From: Pseudomonas koreensis
GTDB lineage: Bacteria > Pseudomonadota > Gammaproteobacteria > Pseudomonadales > Pseudomonadaceae
Direction of reading: 5' to 3'
Length of the DNA stretch: 64,000 nucleotides
Assembly: GCF_024169245.1 (NCBI RefSeq)
Contig: NZ_JALJWP010000001.1
Location: forward strand, 1,178,001-1,242,000
Shown piece by piece: positions 47,427 to 56,824 of the stretch. The stretch's first letter is position 1. Each line of letters opens with the position of its first letter. The notes beneath the pieces are model-generated. The model was given only the letters and a program-made list of their open reading frames with translations, did no database searches and was not told where the DNA came from. Position numbers and translations under genes: made by a program.

Positions 47427-49610
47427 ATGCGCGATGATCTCTCCCTTCTGCTGAACTCCCTCAACGATGCCCAACGCCAGGCCGTAGCGGCCCCCGTTGG
47501 CCGTCAGTTGGTCCTGGCCGGCGCCGGTTCCGGTAAAACCCGAGTGCTGGTGCACCGTATCGCCTGGCTGATCCAGGTCGAGAACGCCTCGCCTCACTCC
47601 ATCCTGTCGGTGACCTTCACCAACAAGGCCGCTGCCGAGATGCGTCATCGCATCGAGCAGTTGCTGGGCATCAACCCGGCCGGCATGTGGGTCGGCACCT
47701 TCCACGGCCTCGCGCACCGCTTGCTGCGGGCGCACTGGCAGGAAGCGGGCCTGAGCCAGACCTTCCAGATCCTCGACAGCGATGACCAGCAACGGCTGGT
47801 CAAGCGGGTGATCCGCGAGCTGGGCCTGGACGAGCAACGCTGGCCGGCGCGGCAGGCGCAGTGGTTCATCAACGGCCAGAAAGACGAAGGTCTGCGGCCG
47901 CAACACATCCAGGCCAGCGGCGACCTGTTCCTGGCTACTATGCGCGGCATCTACGAAGCCTACGAGGCGGCGTGCCTGCGTGCCGGCGTGATCGATTTCT
48001 CCGAGCTGCTGCTGCGCGCCCTCGACCTGTGGCGCGATCACCCGGGCCTGCTGGCGCACTACCAAAAGCGTTTCCGCCATATTCTGGTCGATGAGTTCCA
48101 GGACACCAACGCCGTGCAGTACGCCTGGTTGCGCCTGCTCGGCAAGGGCGGCGACAGCTTGATGGTGGTCGGCGACGACGACCAGTCGATTTACGGCTGG
48201 CGCGGCGCGAAGATCGAAAACATTCATCAGTATTCTTCCGACTTCCCGGATTCCGAGACGATTCGTCTGGAGCAGAACTACCGCTCCACCGCCGGCATCC
48301 TCAAAGCCGCCAACGCGCTGATCGCCAACAACACCGGGCGTCTGGGCAAAGAGCTGTGGACCGACGGCAGCGACGGCGAAGCGATCAACCTTTACGCCGC
48401 GTTCAACGAACATGACGAAGCGCGTTACGTGGTGGAAACCATCGAAAGCGCGCTTAAAACCGGCCTGGCCCGTAGCGATATCGCGATTCTGTACCGCTCC
48501 AACGCCCAGTCGCGGGTGCTCGAAGAAGCGCTGCTGCGCGAGCGCATTCCGTACCGCATCTATGGTGGTCAGCGCTTCTTCGAACGCGCGGAAATCAAGA
48601 ACGCCATGGCCTACCTGCGCTTGCTTGAAGGTCGCGGCAACGATGCGGCGCTGGAGCGGGTCATCAACGTGCCGGCCCGAGGCATCGGTGAGAAAACCGT
48701 CGAAGCCATTCGCGAGCATGCACGACACAGCGATGTGTCGATGTGGGAAGCGATGCGCCAACTGGTGGCGAATAAAGGCCTGACCGGCCGCGCCGCGAGT
48801 GCGCTTGGTGCGTTTATCGAGCTGATCGAAAACCTCGCCGCCAAGTGCGCCGAGATGCCGCTGCACCTGATGACGCAAACCGTCATCGAGCAGTCCGGCC
48901 TGATCGCTTATCACGAGGCGGAAAAAGGTGAGAAAGGCCAGGCCCGGGTAGAAAACCTTGAGGAACTGGTCAGCGCCGCGCGCAACTTCGAGAACACCGA
49001 AGAGGACGAAGAACTCACGCCACTGGCGGCATTCCTCGGCCACGCATCTCTGGAGGCCGGCGACACTCAGGCCGACGAGCACGAAGACAGCGTTCAGCTG
49101 ATGACCCTGCACAGCGCCAAAGGTCTGGAATTCCCTTACGTGTTCCTGGTGGGCATGGAAGAAGGCCTGTTCCCACACAAGATGAGCCTGGAAGAGCCCG
49201 GGCGTCTTGAAGAAGAACGGCGTCTGGCCTACGTCGGTATCACTCGGGCCATGCAGAATCTGGTCATGACCTATGCAGAAACCCGGCGTCTGTACGGCAG
49301 CGAAACCTACAACAAGGTTTCGCGTTTCGTACGGGAAGTGCCGAAAGGCCTGATTCAGGAAGTTCGTCTGTCCAACAGCGTCAGCCGACCGTTCGGCGGC
49401 AACCAGTCGATGAGCGGCAGCAGCCTGTTCAGCGGCAGCGAGATTCCGGAAACCGGTTTTGTGCTGGGTCAGGCCGTACGTCACTCGATCTTCGGCGAAG
49501 GCGTGATCCTCAACTTCGAAGGTTCCGGCGCCCAGGCCCGGGTACAGGTGAACTTCAGCGAAGGCAGCAAATGGCTGATGCTCGGCTATGCCAAGCTGGA
49601 AGCCATCTGA
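47427..49610 (+). CDS. uvrD: DNA helicase II UvrD
   Basis: This 727-residue superfamily I 3'-5' helicase acts in nucleotide-excision and mismatch repair. It shows Q-motif NDAQRQAV, Walker A AGAGSGKT (31-38), motif Ia VTFTNKAAAEMRHRI, Walker B VDEFQDTN, motif III GDDDQSIYGWRGA, motif IV QNYRST, motif V VQLMTLHSAKGLEFPYV and motif VI EERRLAYVGITRA. The C-terminal Tudor-like region (GQAVRHSIFGEGVILNFEGSG) separates UvrD from Rep. It is divergent from the GGDEF/EAL gene and followed by a REPIN. Confidence 0.97.
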   Translation: MRDDLSLLLNSLNDAQRQAVAAPVGRQLVLAGAGSGKTRVLVHRIAWLIQVENASPHSILSVTFTNKAAAEMRHRIEQLLGINPAGMWVGTFHGLAHRLLRAHWQEAGLSQTFQILDSDDQQRLVKRVIRELGLDEQRWPARQAQWFINGQKDEGLRPQHIQASGDLFLATMRGIYEAYEAACLRAGVIDFSELLLRALDLWRDHPGLLAHYQKRFRHILVDEFQDTNAVQYAWLRLLGKGGDSLMVVGDDDQSIYGWRGAKIENIHQYSSDFPDSETIRLEQNYRSTAGILKAANALIANNTGRLGKELWTDGSDGEAINLYAAFNEHDEARYVVETIESALKTGLARSDIAILYRSNAQSRVLEEALLRERIPYRIYGGQRFFERAEIKNAMAYLRLLEGRGNDAALERVINVPARGIGEKTVEAIREHARHSDVSMWEAMRQLVANKGLTGRAASALGAFIELIENLAAKCAEMPLHLMTQTVIEQSGLIAYHEAEKGEKGQARVENLEELVSAARNFENTEEDEELTPLAAFLGHASLEAGDTQADEHEDSVQLMTLHSAKGLEFPYVFLVGMEEGLFPHKMSLEEPGRLEEERRLAYVGITRAMQNLVMTYAETRRLYGSETYNKVSRFVREVPKGLIQEVRLSNSVSRPFGGNQSMSGSSLFSGSEIPETGFVLGQAVRHSIFGEGVILNFEGSGAQARVQVNFSEGSKWLMLGYAKLEAI

Positions 49611-49627
49611 CCCCGGTTTGTTTTTTC

Positions 49628-49715
49628 TGTGGGAGCGAGCCTGCTCGCGAATGAAATCACCGCGGTTGATCTGATACACCGCGGTGCAGCTTTCGCGAGC
49701 AGGCTCGCTCCCACA
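49628..49715. repeat. REPIN after uvrD
   Basis: TGTGGGAGCGAGCCTGCTCG and its inverse flank a loop that holds a second inverted pair (CACCGCGGT / ACCGCGGTG). The remainder of the 49611-49907 gap shows no gene. Confidence 0.92.
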
Positions 49716-49907
49716 GTGTTCGGTGTTCTGACCCACAATCCTTCTGAACCTAACGCCTTTTCCTACAGACAAAAGTACATCGGCTGATTGCCTCGCCAAG
49801 CTGAACGCAACCTGTCAGGCAAAAGCCCGAAACACTCTCTCGCTAGCCAGTAACACTTCAGCTGTGCAACATGGCGCGCGTGTCTCCACAAAACGGGAAT
49901 ACCCTTT

Positions 49908-50783
49908 ATGAAACGTTTTCTTAGCATCGCCATGGCGTTGTGCATCGGCCTGACGATGAGCCTCGACGCCAACGCCAAGCGCTTTGGTGGTGGCAAAAGC
50001 GCCGGCGCTGCGCCGACGCACCAGACCAGCCAGATGGCTCCTTCTTCTCCAGGCGTGGGCGGTGCAGCAGCGACCGCTGGCGCTGCCGGTGCTGCTGGCG
50101 CCGCGGCCAAGGCCGGCGGTGCTTCACGCTGGCTCGGCCCTCTGGCGGGCATCGCCGCCGGTGGCCTGCTCGCGTCGATGTTCATGGGCGACGGCTTTCA
50201 GGGCATGCAGATCTTCGACATCCTGATCATGGCCCTGATCGCGTTCGTGATCTTCCGCTTCATTGCCGCCCGTCGTCGCAAGCAGCAGGAGCAATTCGCT
50301 CCGGCCGGCGCGCCGATGCAGCGTGAAGTGTTCGAGCAGAAGCCAGCCGCCATGGGTTCGATCTTCGGTGGTTCGGCTGCTCCGGCTGCCGCCCGTCCGG
50401 TGATCAACGCACCGGCCTGGTTCAACGAACAGCGCTTCCTTGAAGCCGCACGCAGCCACTTCCAGTCGCTGCAGCAGCACTGGGACGCCAACGAAATGGA
50501 CAAGATCGCCGAGTTCGTGACCCCGCAAATGCTCGAGTTCCTCAAGCGTGAGCGTGCGGACCTGGGCGACGGCTTCCAGTCGACCTACATCGACAACCTG
50601 CAGGTGCAGCTGGACGGCGTCGATGATCGTGCCGACAAGACCATCGCCACCCTGACCTTCACCGGCGTGTCGAAAACCTCGCGTTTCGACCAGGGCGAAG
50701 TGTTCAGCGAAAGCTGGAACATGGAACGTCCGCAGGGCGACAACCAGCCTTGGCTGGTCGCCGGTATCCGCCAGAACGGCTGA
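49908..50783 (+). CDS. Tim44-like domain membrane protein
   Basis: This 291-residue protein has a signal peptide or first helix (MKRFLSIAMALCIGLTMSLDANA), a Gly/Ala-rich segment (about 25-75), a hydrophobic stretch at about 75-120 (LGPLAGIAAGGLLASMFM ... IFDILIMALIAFVIFRFIAAR) and a C-terminal Tim44-like domain (about 165-291, PAWFNEQRFLEAARSHFQSLQQHWDANEMDKI). Tim44-like domains bind membranes or proteins; the bacterial role is unknown. A REPIN separates it from uvrD, and a terminator follows. Confidence 0.85.
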   Translation: MKRFLSIAMALCIGLTMSLDANAKRFGGGKSAGAAPTHQTSQMAPSSPGVGGAAATAGAAGAAGAAAKAGGASRWLGPLAGIAAGGLLASMFMGDGFQGMQIFDILIMALIAFVIFRFIAARRRKQQEQFAPAGAPMQREVFEQKPAAMGSIFGGSAAPAAARPVINAPAWFNEQRFLEAARSHFQSLQQHWDANEMDKIAEFVTPQMLEFLKRERADLGDGFQSTYIDNLQVQLDGVDDRADKTIATLTFTGVSKTSRFDQGEVFSESWNMERPQGDNQPWLVAGIRQNG

Positions 50784-50812
50784 TCCCTGCTGCGCTTCAC
50801 TTGCGGTAACAG

Positions 50813-50837
50813 AACCCCGGCCCCGGCCGGGGTTTTT
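50813..50837 (+). terminator. Intrinsic terminator of the Tim44-like gene
   Basis: A perfect 10-bp stem (AACCCCGGCC / GGCCGGGGTT) is followed by TTT. Confidence 0.88.
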
Positions 50838-50919
50838 CATTTCACGGTTGCATCTATAGCGAGCTACTGTATAAACCGGCCCATATAAACCGCGCCATTC
50901 AAGCAAGAGGATCCCGGAC

Positions 50920-51327
50920 GTGGAAGAAATCATCGAACAACTGCGCGAAGCCAATGAACCCGTACCGGTTCCTTTGGAATTGCCTGACGAAGACCTGCTG
51001 GTGGAAATCGAAGAACAACTCTTCATCGACATTCCGTTCGTCTTCAAGGAATTTTTGCTGACCGTCAGCGATGTGGTCTACGGCAGCCTTGAACCCGTGA
51101 CCGTCACCGATCCGCAATCGCACACCTATCTGCCGGACGTGGCAGCCAATGCATGGGACGTGGGTGTTGATCGCAGCTTGATCCCGATTTGTCAGGACGG
51201 CGACGACTACTACTGTGTCGAAGAAGACGGCACCGTGGTGCTGTGGCAGGCCGAAGAAGAATTGATCGCTGAGGAAACCTGGGAATCGGTGTGGCACTGG
51301 GCGCGGGACGTCTGGCTGGAAAGCTGA
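50920..51327 (+). CDS. SMI1/KNR4 family protein
   Basis: This 135-residue acidic protein has the SMI1/KNR4 fold pattern (LPDEDLLVEIEEQLFIDIPFVFKEFLLTVSDVVYGSLEPVTV ... DVGVDRSLIPICQDGDDYYCVEEDGTVVLW). SMI1/KNR4 proteins often serve as immunity proteins to contact-dependent or type VI toxins, but many are housekeeping and of unknown role. It starts at a GTG at 50920 with AGAGGA eight bases upstream. No toxin gene is adjacent. Confidence 0.85.
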   Translation: MEEIIEQLREANEPVPVPLELPDEDLLVEIEEQLFIDIPFVFKEFLLTVSDVVYGSLEPVTVTDPQSHTYLPDVAANAWDVGVDRSLIPICQDGDDYYCVEEDGTVVLWQAEEELIAEETWESVWHWARDVWLES

Positions 51328-51348
51328 TCCGCCACACGCCCCCAGTGG

Positions 51349-53112
51349 TCAGTGCCCCGACGATTCCTTGTGGTTGTCGAGGGTTTCCAGCAGCGCCACC
51401 TGCATGCGCGTGTGCACGCGGATGAACCAGCGCCAGAGCAGCGCCGCTACCGCAGCGGCGACTACGGCGATCAGCACCAGCAGCTTGTTGGTCGGCAGGA
51501 TACTGGCCGACAAGGCTGCCAACAGCAGGAAAATCACCAGCAGCGAGAGAATCGGGATCACTTCGGCGATCACCCGGCGCACTCGCTGCGTGTGACGCCC
51601 GGCCATCTCCGGCTTGACGCCCATCTCCGCCAGCAGCATCGACAGTGCCTTGAGCTTGCGATATGCCGCGATCAGAAACGGTAGCGAGACCAGCAACGCA
51701 CCGCCCCAGATCAGTGCCTTCTGCCAGCTCGGATCGCTGATCCAGTCCTGCAGCCACAACGACATGCGCTCGGCGAAGTACGCGCCGGCGAAGAAGATCG
51801 CAATCACCAGCGCCAGATTGACCCCGACCTGCAACAGAATCCGCCGGATCATCGACGCCAGCATCGCGCCCTCGCCTTGCGGCTGAATGCTGCGCAACCA
51901 TTCGCCATACATGCCGAGCACCCGGCCGAGACGTTTGGGCACGACTGCCGAGAGCTTGATCGACAGCGGATCCGCCGCGCGAATCAAGTACGGCGTCAGC
52001 AGCGTGGTGATCACCGACACGGCCACCGCGACCGGATAGAGGAAGTTGCTGGTCACCTGCAAGGTCATGCCCAGCGCAGCGATGATGAAGGAAAATTCGC
52101 CGATCTGTGACAGCCCCATGCCGACTCGCAGTGAGGTTCGGCCGTCGTTGCCAGCGATAAATGCTCCGAGGCCGCAGGACAACATCTTGCCCAACACCAC
52201 GGCGACGGTGATCACCGCAATCGGCCAGGCGTATTCGATAAGGATCAGCGGGTCGAGCATCAGCCCGATCGCGACAAAAAAGATCGCACTGAACAAGTCG
52301 CGTACCGGCTCGATCAGTCGCTCGATTTTCAGCAATTGCCGCGACTCGGCCATGATCGCGCCGATCAGGAAGGCGCCGAGGACCATGCTGTATTCGAGCT
52401 TGACCACCAGCAGGCAGAAGCCGAAGCACAGGCCGAGCACGGTGATCAGCAGCATCTCGTTGCTTTCGAATTTCGCTACGTAGGCGAGCAGGCGCGGCAC
52501 CAGGAGGATACCGATGACCAGCGCGACGATCATGAACAGCGACAGCTTGCCGACCGTGGAAAACACTTCCCCCGAACTCACCGTGCCGCTGACCGCGATG
52601 CTCGACAGCAGTGCGATGATGCCGATGCCGAGGATGTCTTCGACAATCAGCACGCCGAAGATTAACTGGGCGAAGCGCTCGTTCTTCATCTTCAGGTCGT
52701 TCAGCGCTTTGACGATGATGGTGGTAGAGGAGATCGCCAGAATCGCGCCAAGGAACAACGAATCCATGGTGCTCCAGTCGAACCAGCGGCCGATCTCGTA
52801 ACCGATCCAGATCATCAGGATGATTTCGAGAAATGCGGCAATAAACGCCGTCGCCCCGACCTTGAACAGCTTGCGCAGGCTGAATTCCAGGCCGAGGCAG
52901 AACATCAGGAAAATTACCCCGAGTTCGGCCAGGGTCTTGATGGTTTCTTCATCGTGGATCAGGCCGAACGGCGGGGTGTGCGGGCCGATGATGAAGCCGG
53001 CGACGATGTAGCCGAGCACCACCGGTTGCTTGAAGCGGTGGAACAGCACGGTCACCACGCCTGCGACCAGCATGATCACTGCCAGGTCCTGAATAAAGCT
53101 GATGGCATGCAT
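51349..53112 (-). CDS. CPA2-type cation/proton antiporter (Kef-like)
   Basis: This 587-residue inner-membrane protein of the monovalent cation:proton antiporter-2 family probably exchanges K+ or Na+ for protons. Family segments include VLGYIVAGFIIGPHTPPFGL, LGVIFLMFCLGLEFSLRKL, VEDILGIGIIALLSS and GLSQIGEFSFIIAALG. The usual C-terminal TrkA-N/RCK nucleotide-sensing domain of KefB/YbaL is missing; extra hydrophobic helices and a short cytoplasmic tail replace it. The ATG at 53112 (MHAISFIQDLAVIML) was preferred to an upstream in-frame extension. Confidence 0.9.
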   Translation of the reverse strand: MHAISFIQDLAVIMLVAGVVTVLFHRFKQPVVLGYIVAGFIIGPHTPPFGLIHDEETIKTLAELGVIFLMFCLGLEFSLRKLFKVGATAFIAAFLEIILMIWIGYEIGRWFDWSTMDSLFLGAILAISSTTIIVKALNDLKMKNERFAQLIFGVLIVEDILGIGIIALLSSIAVSGTVSSGEVFSTVGKLSLFMIVALVIGILLVPRLLAYVAKFESNEMLLITVLGLCFGFCLLVVKLEYSMVLGAFLIGAIMAESRQLLKIERLIEPVRDLFSAIFFVAIGLMLDPLILIEYAWPIAVITVAVVLGKMLSCGLGAFIAGNDGRTSLRVGMGLSQIGEFSFIIAALGMTLQVTSNFLYPVAVAVSVITTLLTPYLIRAADPLSIKLSAVVPKRLGRVLGMYGEWLRSIQPQGEGAMLASMIRRILLQVGVNLALVIAIFFAGAYFAERMSLWLQDWISDPSWQKALIWGGALLVSLPFLIAAYRKLKALSMLLAEMGVKPEMAGRHTQRVRRVIAEVIPILSLLVIFLLLAALSASILPTNKLLVLIAVVAAAVAALLWRWFIRVHTRMQVALLETLDNHKESSGH

Positions 53113-53391
53113 GGCGAGGGCTCCTTGATGACGAGGCGCGCGGACAGACGTCAGAACGTTCTGCGCGAGCAGGGTAAAAATCCGCTTTTGATGTAAGAAT
53201 TGCCCTTGGGCAGGGCTTTTGCAGGTTAACACCGCCCCTTCGCTCTGGAAGCCGATGCAATATATGGAAACAGATCGCTACCGGCGTGACGGCAGCCCAC
53301 TGCCCGGCGTCCCGATAACGGTACTTTTTGAAAAGCCACCAGGCGCCCGCAGAGGCGCTTTCTGCAATCAGCCTTGATCCGTGAGAACGTT

Positions 53392-53874
53392 ATGGAACCC
53401 GGAAACGCCCAGCTGTCGATGACGGTACTGATGACCCCCGACATGGCCAACTTCTCTGGCAATGTCCACGGCGGCACCCTGCTCAAATATCTCGACGAAG
53501 TGGCCTACGCCTGCGCCAGCCGTTATGCCGGCCGCTACGTGGTGACCCTGTCGGTGGATCAGGTGATTTTCCGCGAGCCGATTCATGTCGGCGAACTGGT
53601 GACCTTCCTCGCCTCGGTCAACTACACCGGCAACACGTCGATGGAAGTCGGCATCAAAGTGGTCACCGAAAACATCCGCGAACGCTCGGTGCGCCATACC
53701 AACAGCTGCTTCTTCACCATGGTCGCGGTGGATGATCAGCGCAAACCAGCCGCGGTGCCGCCGCTGCAACCGCAGAACAGCGAAGACAAGCGCCGCTTCA
53801 TGCAGGCGCAACAGCGCCGGCAGATTCGCCAGGAGTTGGAGAAGCGTTATCAGGAGATCAAGGGCGACGCCTGA
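53392..53874 (+). CDS. Acyl-CoA thioesterase, hotdog fold
   Basis: This 160-residue single-hotdog thioesterase hydrolyses acyl-CoA. The catalytic helix region reads MANFSGNVHGGTLLKYLDEVAYACASRYAG, with the N-x-x-G-x-x-H-G-G-x-L-x-x-x-D pattern, and VTLSVDQVIFREPIHVGELVTF follows. The C-terminus is a charged helix (RRFMQAQQRRQIRQELEKRYQEI). The ATG at 53392 is used; in-frame TTG and GTG codons lie just upstream. It is divergent from the cation antiporter. Confidence 0.9.
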   Translation: MEPGNAQLSMTVLMTPDMANFSGNVHGGTLLKYLDEVAYACASRYAGRYVVTLSVDQVIFREPIHVGELVTFLASVNYTGNTSMEVGIKVVTENIRERSVRHTNSCFFTMVAVDDQRKPAAVPPLQPQNSEDKRRFMQAQQRRQIRQELEKRYQEIKGDA

Positions 53875-53908
53875 TCAACCTTGATTGATGTTGCCTGGCA
53901 GATAGCTT

Positions 53909-53972
53909 TCGCGAGCAGGCTCGCTCCCACATTTGGAATGCATTCTTCTGTGGGAGCGAGCCTGCTCGCGAA
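53909..53972. repeat. REP pair in reversed (tail-to-tail) orientation
   Basis: Here TCGCGAGCAGGCTCGCTCCC comes first and the TGTGGGAGCGAGCCTGCTCG unit second, with only 17 bp between them. This is the reverse of the usual order of the main REP class in this window. Confidence 0.9.
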
Positions 53973-53988
53973 TAAAGACGACCCGGTC

Positions 53989-54861
53989 TCAGAGACTGAT
54001 CGCCGTCGCCTCAAACTTCACCCGCGGATGCGCAATGCGATCCTGCGCCCGCACCAGTTGCAGCTCGTAACTGGCGCACGCCTGGGTTTCCAGCAACACC
54101 TCATGCACCGCCGCTGCAGTGAATTCGAATGCCGCCAACAGCGTGTCGCCCAGCAGTATCCGCGCCAGGAACAGGCCGGATGTCAGATCGCCCACGCCCA
54201 CCGGCTGACGCGGAAACGCCAGCAATGGACGGCGCAAATGCCAACTGCCCTCAGCCGTCACCAACAACATTTCAAAGCCATCCGCCGGTTTGCCCGGGTA
54301 ATCCAGATGCTTGACCAGCACCGCTTTCGGCCCGCGCGCCAGCAGTGCGCGCGCCATCGCCAGGCAATCAAACAGCGACTGCGGCTTGCGCCCGGAAAAA
54401 CTGTCCAGCTCCAACTGGTTCGGGCACATGATGTCCGCCACGGCCGCGGCCTCATCGAGCAGGAAATCGCTGACCTCGGTGGGCACGCTGCAGCCCTTCT
54501 CGGGATGGCCCATGACCGGATCACACAGGTACAGCATCTTCGGATTGACCGCTTTGATCCGCGCCACACCGCTGAGAATCGCCCGGCCCTGCGCGGCACT
54601 GCCGAGATAGCCGGACAGCACCGCGTCGCAGTTGCCCAGCTCGCCAATCGCGGCGATGCCTTCGATCAGTTCGGGAATCTGTTGCGGCGCCAGCACTTCA
54701 CCGGCCCACTGACCATACTGGGTGTGATTGGAAAACTGCACGGTGTTGAGCGGCCAGACATTGACCCCGACGCGCTGCATCGGAAAAACCGCAGCACTGT
54801 TGCCGGCGTGGCCAAACACCACGTGGGACTGGATGGCGAGCAGATGAGGCGTACGTTTCAT
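53989..54861 (-). CDS. pdxY: Pyridoxal kinase PdxY
   Basis: PdxY phosphorylates pyridoxal to pyridoxal 5'-phosphate in vitamin B6 salvage. The 290-residue ribokinase-like protein has [23 protein letters not shown] at the start, [16 protein letters not shown], the [16 protein letters not shown] segment, and the active-site [16 protein letters not shown] with the catalytic Asp. The ATG at 54861 was used; an in-frame ATG three codons upstream is possible. It is divergent from the DUF3301 gene. Confidence 0.95.
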   Translation of the reverse strand: MKRTPHLLAIQSHVVFGHAGNSAAVFPMQRVGVNVWPLNTVQFSNHTQYGQWAGEVLAPQQIPELIEGIAAIGELGNCDAVLSGYLGSAAQGRAILSGVARIKAVNPKMLYLCDPVMGHPEKGCSVPTEVSDFLLDEAAAVADIMCPNQLELDSFSGRKPQSLFDCLAMARALLARGPKAVLVKHLDYPGKPADGFEMLLVTAEGSWHLRRPLLAFPRQPVGVGDLTSGLFLARILLGDTLLAAFEFTAAAVHEVLLETQACASYELQLVRAQDRIAHPRVKFEATAISL

Positions 54862-54977
54862 TCGGGTCATTCCGTAAAACGATGAAATTCAAGCCGCGCA
54901 GTATGCGACGAAACACAGCCTGTACGACAGACCGGCGAGACAGTTAAGCTGACGCCATCTTTTGGAGTTCGATGTAG

Positions 54978-55391
54978 ATGCTGACCCTGGAAAACATCTT
55001 CGTGCTGATGCTGTTCGCCGCCGCTGGTGCCTGGCTATGGCACAACCACGGCTTGCGCGAGCGTGCGCTGGAACGGGTCAAACAGCATTGCACTAATGTC
55101 GGCGTCGAATTGCTGGACGGTAACGTCGCGCTGAAAAAGATCGGTTTGATCAAGGATGCCAACGGGCGCCGCCGACTGGCGCGGGTGTACAACTTCGAAT
55201 TCACCGTGACTGGCGAGAGCCGCCACAACGGCACCGTGACCCAATTCGGCGCGCACAGTGCGCAGATTGAGCTGGCACCCTACCCGGCGCCGTTCGACGA
55301 TACGCCGCCGGTGGTCGAAGTGCACAAGCCTCGCGCGGAAGTCATCGAGCTGAGCCAGTGGCGGCAGGAACATACCAAGTGGAAACCCTGA
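54978..55391 (+). CDS. DUF3301 family membrane-anchored protein
   Basis: This 137-residue protein has one N-terminal membrane helix (LENIFVLMLFAAAGAWLWHNH) and a soluble domain with LERVKQHCTNVGVELLDGNVALKKIGLIKD, the core of DUF3301. The conserved single Cys lies in KQHC. The family has no assigned function. It is divergent from pdxY and followed by a half copy of the second REP class. Confidence 0.85.
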   Translation: MLTLENIFVLMLFAAAGAWLWHNHGLRERALERVKQHCTNVGVELLDGNVALKKIGLIKDANGRRRLARVYNFEFTVTGESRHNGTVTQFGAHSAQIELAPYPAPFDDTPPVVEVHKPRAEVIELSQWRQEHTKWKP

Positions 55392-55424
55392 GAGCCCTAA
55401 AATCACAGGCTCTATGCGCGTCCC

Positions 55425-55455
55425 GTAGGAGCTGCCGAAGGCTGCGATCCTTTGC
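55425..55455. repeat. Solo REP unit of the second class
   Basis: GTAGGAGCTGCCGAAGGCTG is followed by CGATCC. It is a single unpaired copy of the unit found as pairs at 12233 and 43224. Confidence 0.85.
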
Positions 55456-55457
55456 TT

Positions 55458-56423
55458 TTAAAGCTTCCGGCAAGCGGCCAACCCCTCCTGAAGCGCTTCA
55501 ACTTCTGCAATATCACTGAAAATCAACTCGATCCGCGAATCTCTCCGCCATTCACTTGCCTGCCAAATCAGATCTGCATTTTCCAGCGCATTGACTGAAA
55601 CCCAGCCATCCCTGCCGTGGATGACCAGTTTGGCCCGCTTCCACTCGAGAGCGGCCAGCCAATCAGCGATGCGTCCTTGGTCAAATATCTGTCCAGGATG
55701 CCAGCGCCACCCGATGCTCCAGCCATCCTCCTGCGCCTGGCTCAGGCAAATCGGCACGCTCGGGTCGCTCCAGACGGCCGGCAGCTGCGCCAATCCCGTG
55801 GGCAGCGGCAGATTGCCCTCGCCTTCGGTTGCTTTTTCTGTCATCCCCGGCAGCTGATTCAGAGGCAACCGGGCTTGCTGCGTCCAGATCATCCTGACCG
55901 GTGGCAACTGGCTGGCAATGTTCTCCCGAGCCGTTGCATCAACATTTTCCGCCTTGTTCAGCAGCAGCAACCCCGCGCTGGCCAACGCTTGCTGCTGAGC
56001 GTCCGGCAAGGCTTTGCCTGCTTGCAGTGCCTGAGCGTCCAGAACCAGAACACACGGCTGCATCGCCAGCACGCCCAGCCACGGCGCCTCGTTCAATTGC
56101 TTGAGTAACTGCGCCGGATGGCCGAGCCCGGATGGCTCGATAAACAGTCGATCCGGTCTGGCCTTGCGCAGCAGGCGGCCGAGGCCGATCTGGAATGGCG
56201 CGCCATTGACGCAACACAGGCAGCCACCGGCCACCTCGCCCAGTGCGATACCATCGTCGTCGCGAGTGAGCAACGCGGCGTCCAGACCGATCTGGCCGAA
56301 CTCGTTGATCAGGACCGCCCAGCGTTCATCGGCCGGCCGTTGCGCCAGCAAGTGGCGAATCAGGCTGGTCTTGCCGGCGCCCAACGGGCCGGCGATGACG
56401 TGGGTCGGAATGTTCTGCAACAT
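55458..56423 (-). CDS. CobW/G3E family GTPase (zinc-homeostasis type)
   Basis: This 321-residue G3E GTPase has Walker A GPLGAGKTS (12-20), the metal-binding CLCC motif (68-71, in GEVAGGCLCCVNG) and the base-recognition segment LLLLNKAEN. CobW-family GTPases with CxCC motifs bind zinc and act as metallochaperones under zinc limitation. The ATG at 56423 was chosen because it gives the correct N-terminus before the P-loop. It shares a 38-bp gap with a divergent small secreted protein gene. The neighbourhood is a zinc-starvation island. Confidence 0.88.
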   Translation of the reverse strand: MLQNIPTHVIAGPLGAGKTSLIRHLLAQRPADERWAVLINEFGQIGLDAALLTRDDDGIALGEVAGGCLCCVNGAPFQIGLGRLLRKARPDRLFIEPSGLGHPAQLLKQLNEAPWLGVLAMQPCVLVLDAQALQAGKALPDAQQQALASAGLLLLNKAENVDATARENIASQLPPVRMIWTQQARLPLNQLPGMTEKATEGEGNLPLPTGLAQLPAVWSDPSVPICLSQAQEDGWSIGWRWHPGQIFDQGRIADWLAALEWKRAKLVIHGRDGWVSVNALENADLIWQASEWRRDSRIELIFSDIAEVEALQEGLAACRKL

Positions 56424-56461
56424 GGCGGGCACTTTTCTGCGGACAGTTATTGAGGAGACTG

Positions 56462-56821
56462 ATGATGCGCTGGTTGGGATGGTCGTTGCTGTTGGCGCTG
56501 CTGTCGAGTGAGGCGTGGGCCCAGGCCTGCGTGGTGCACACACAGGGCGAACGGCTCGACGTCAAAGTCTGTCAGCAGAACAGAACGATTCCGCAGAAAT
56601 TGTTCAATGACGGCTTCTGCCAACCGACGCTGGCCGGACAGAAGGTCGAGGTCAAATACGTCGATCAGTGCCCGAGCGGGGCTTTCGGCGTGTGCAGCAA
56701 CGCGCAAGTCGCCAATATGCCTTATCGCCAGGATATCCACTATTACGGCGTGGCCACTGATGCGGCATATCTCAAGCCGTATTGCGAAGGGCAGAGCCAG
56801 GGCGTCTGGCGCAAGCCCTGA
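56462..56821 (+). CDS. Small secreted Cys-rich protein of unknown function
   Basis: This protein of about 119 residues has a signal peptide (MMRWLGWSLLLALLSSEAWA, cleavage before QACVVHTQ). The mature part has six cysteines (ACVV, KVCQ, GFCQ, DQCP, GVCS, PYCE), suggesting periplasmic disulphides or metal binding. AGGAG at 56452-56456 precedes the ATG at 56462; the next ATG at 56465 also fits. It is divergent from the CobW-family gene and converges on the DUF1826 gene, whose 3' end is 3 bp away. The same order is remembered from P. aeruginosa. No function is known. Confidence 0.75.
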   Translation: MMRWLGWSLLLALLSSEAWAQACVVHTQGERLDVKVCQQNRTIPQKLFNDGFCQPTLAGQKVEVKYVDQCPSGAFGVCSNAQVANMPYRQDIHYYGVATDAAYLKPYCEGQSQGVWRKP

Positions 56822-56824
56822 CTG

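Noticed and set aside
46800..49799. 999-codon open frame on the minus strand across uvrD
   Set aside because: It is antisense to uvrD and the start of the GGDEF/EAL gene, has no recognisable domain, and arises from high GC codon use.
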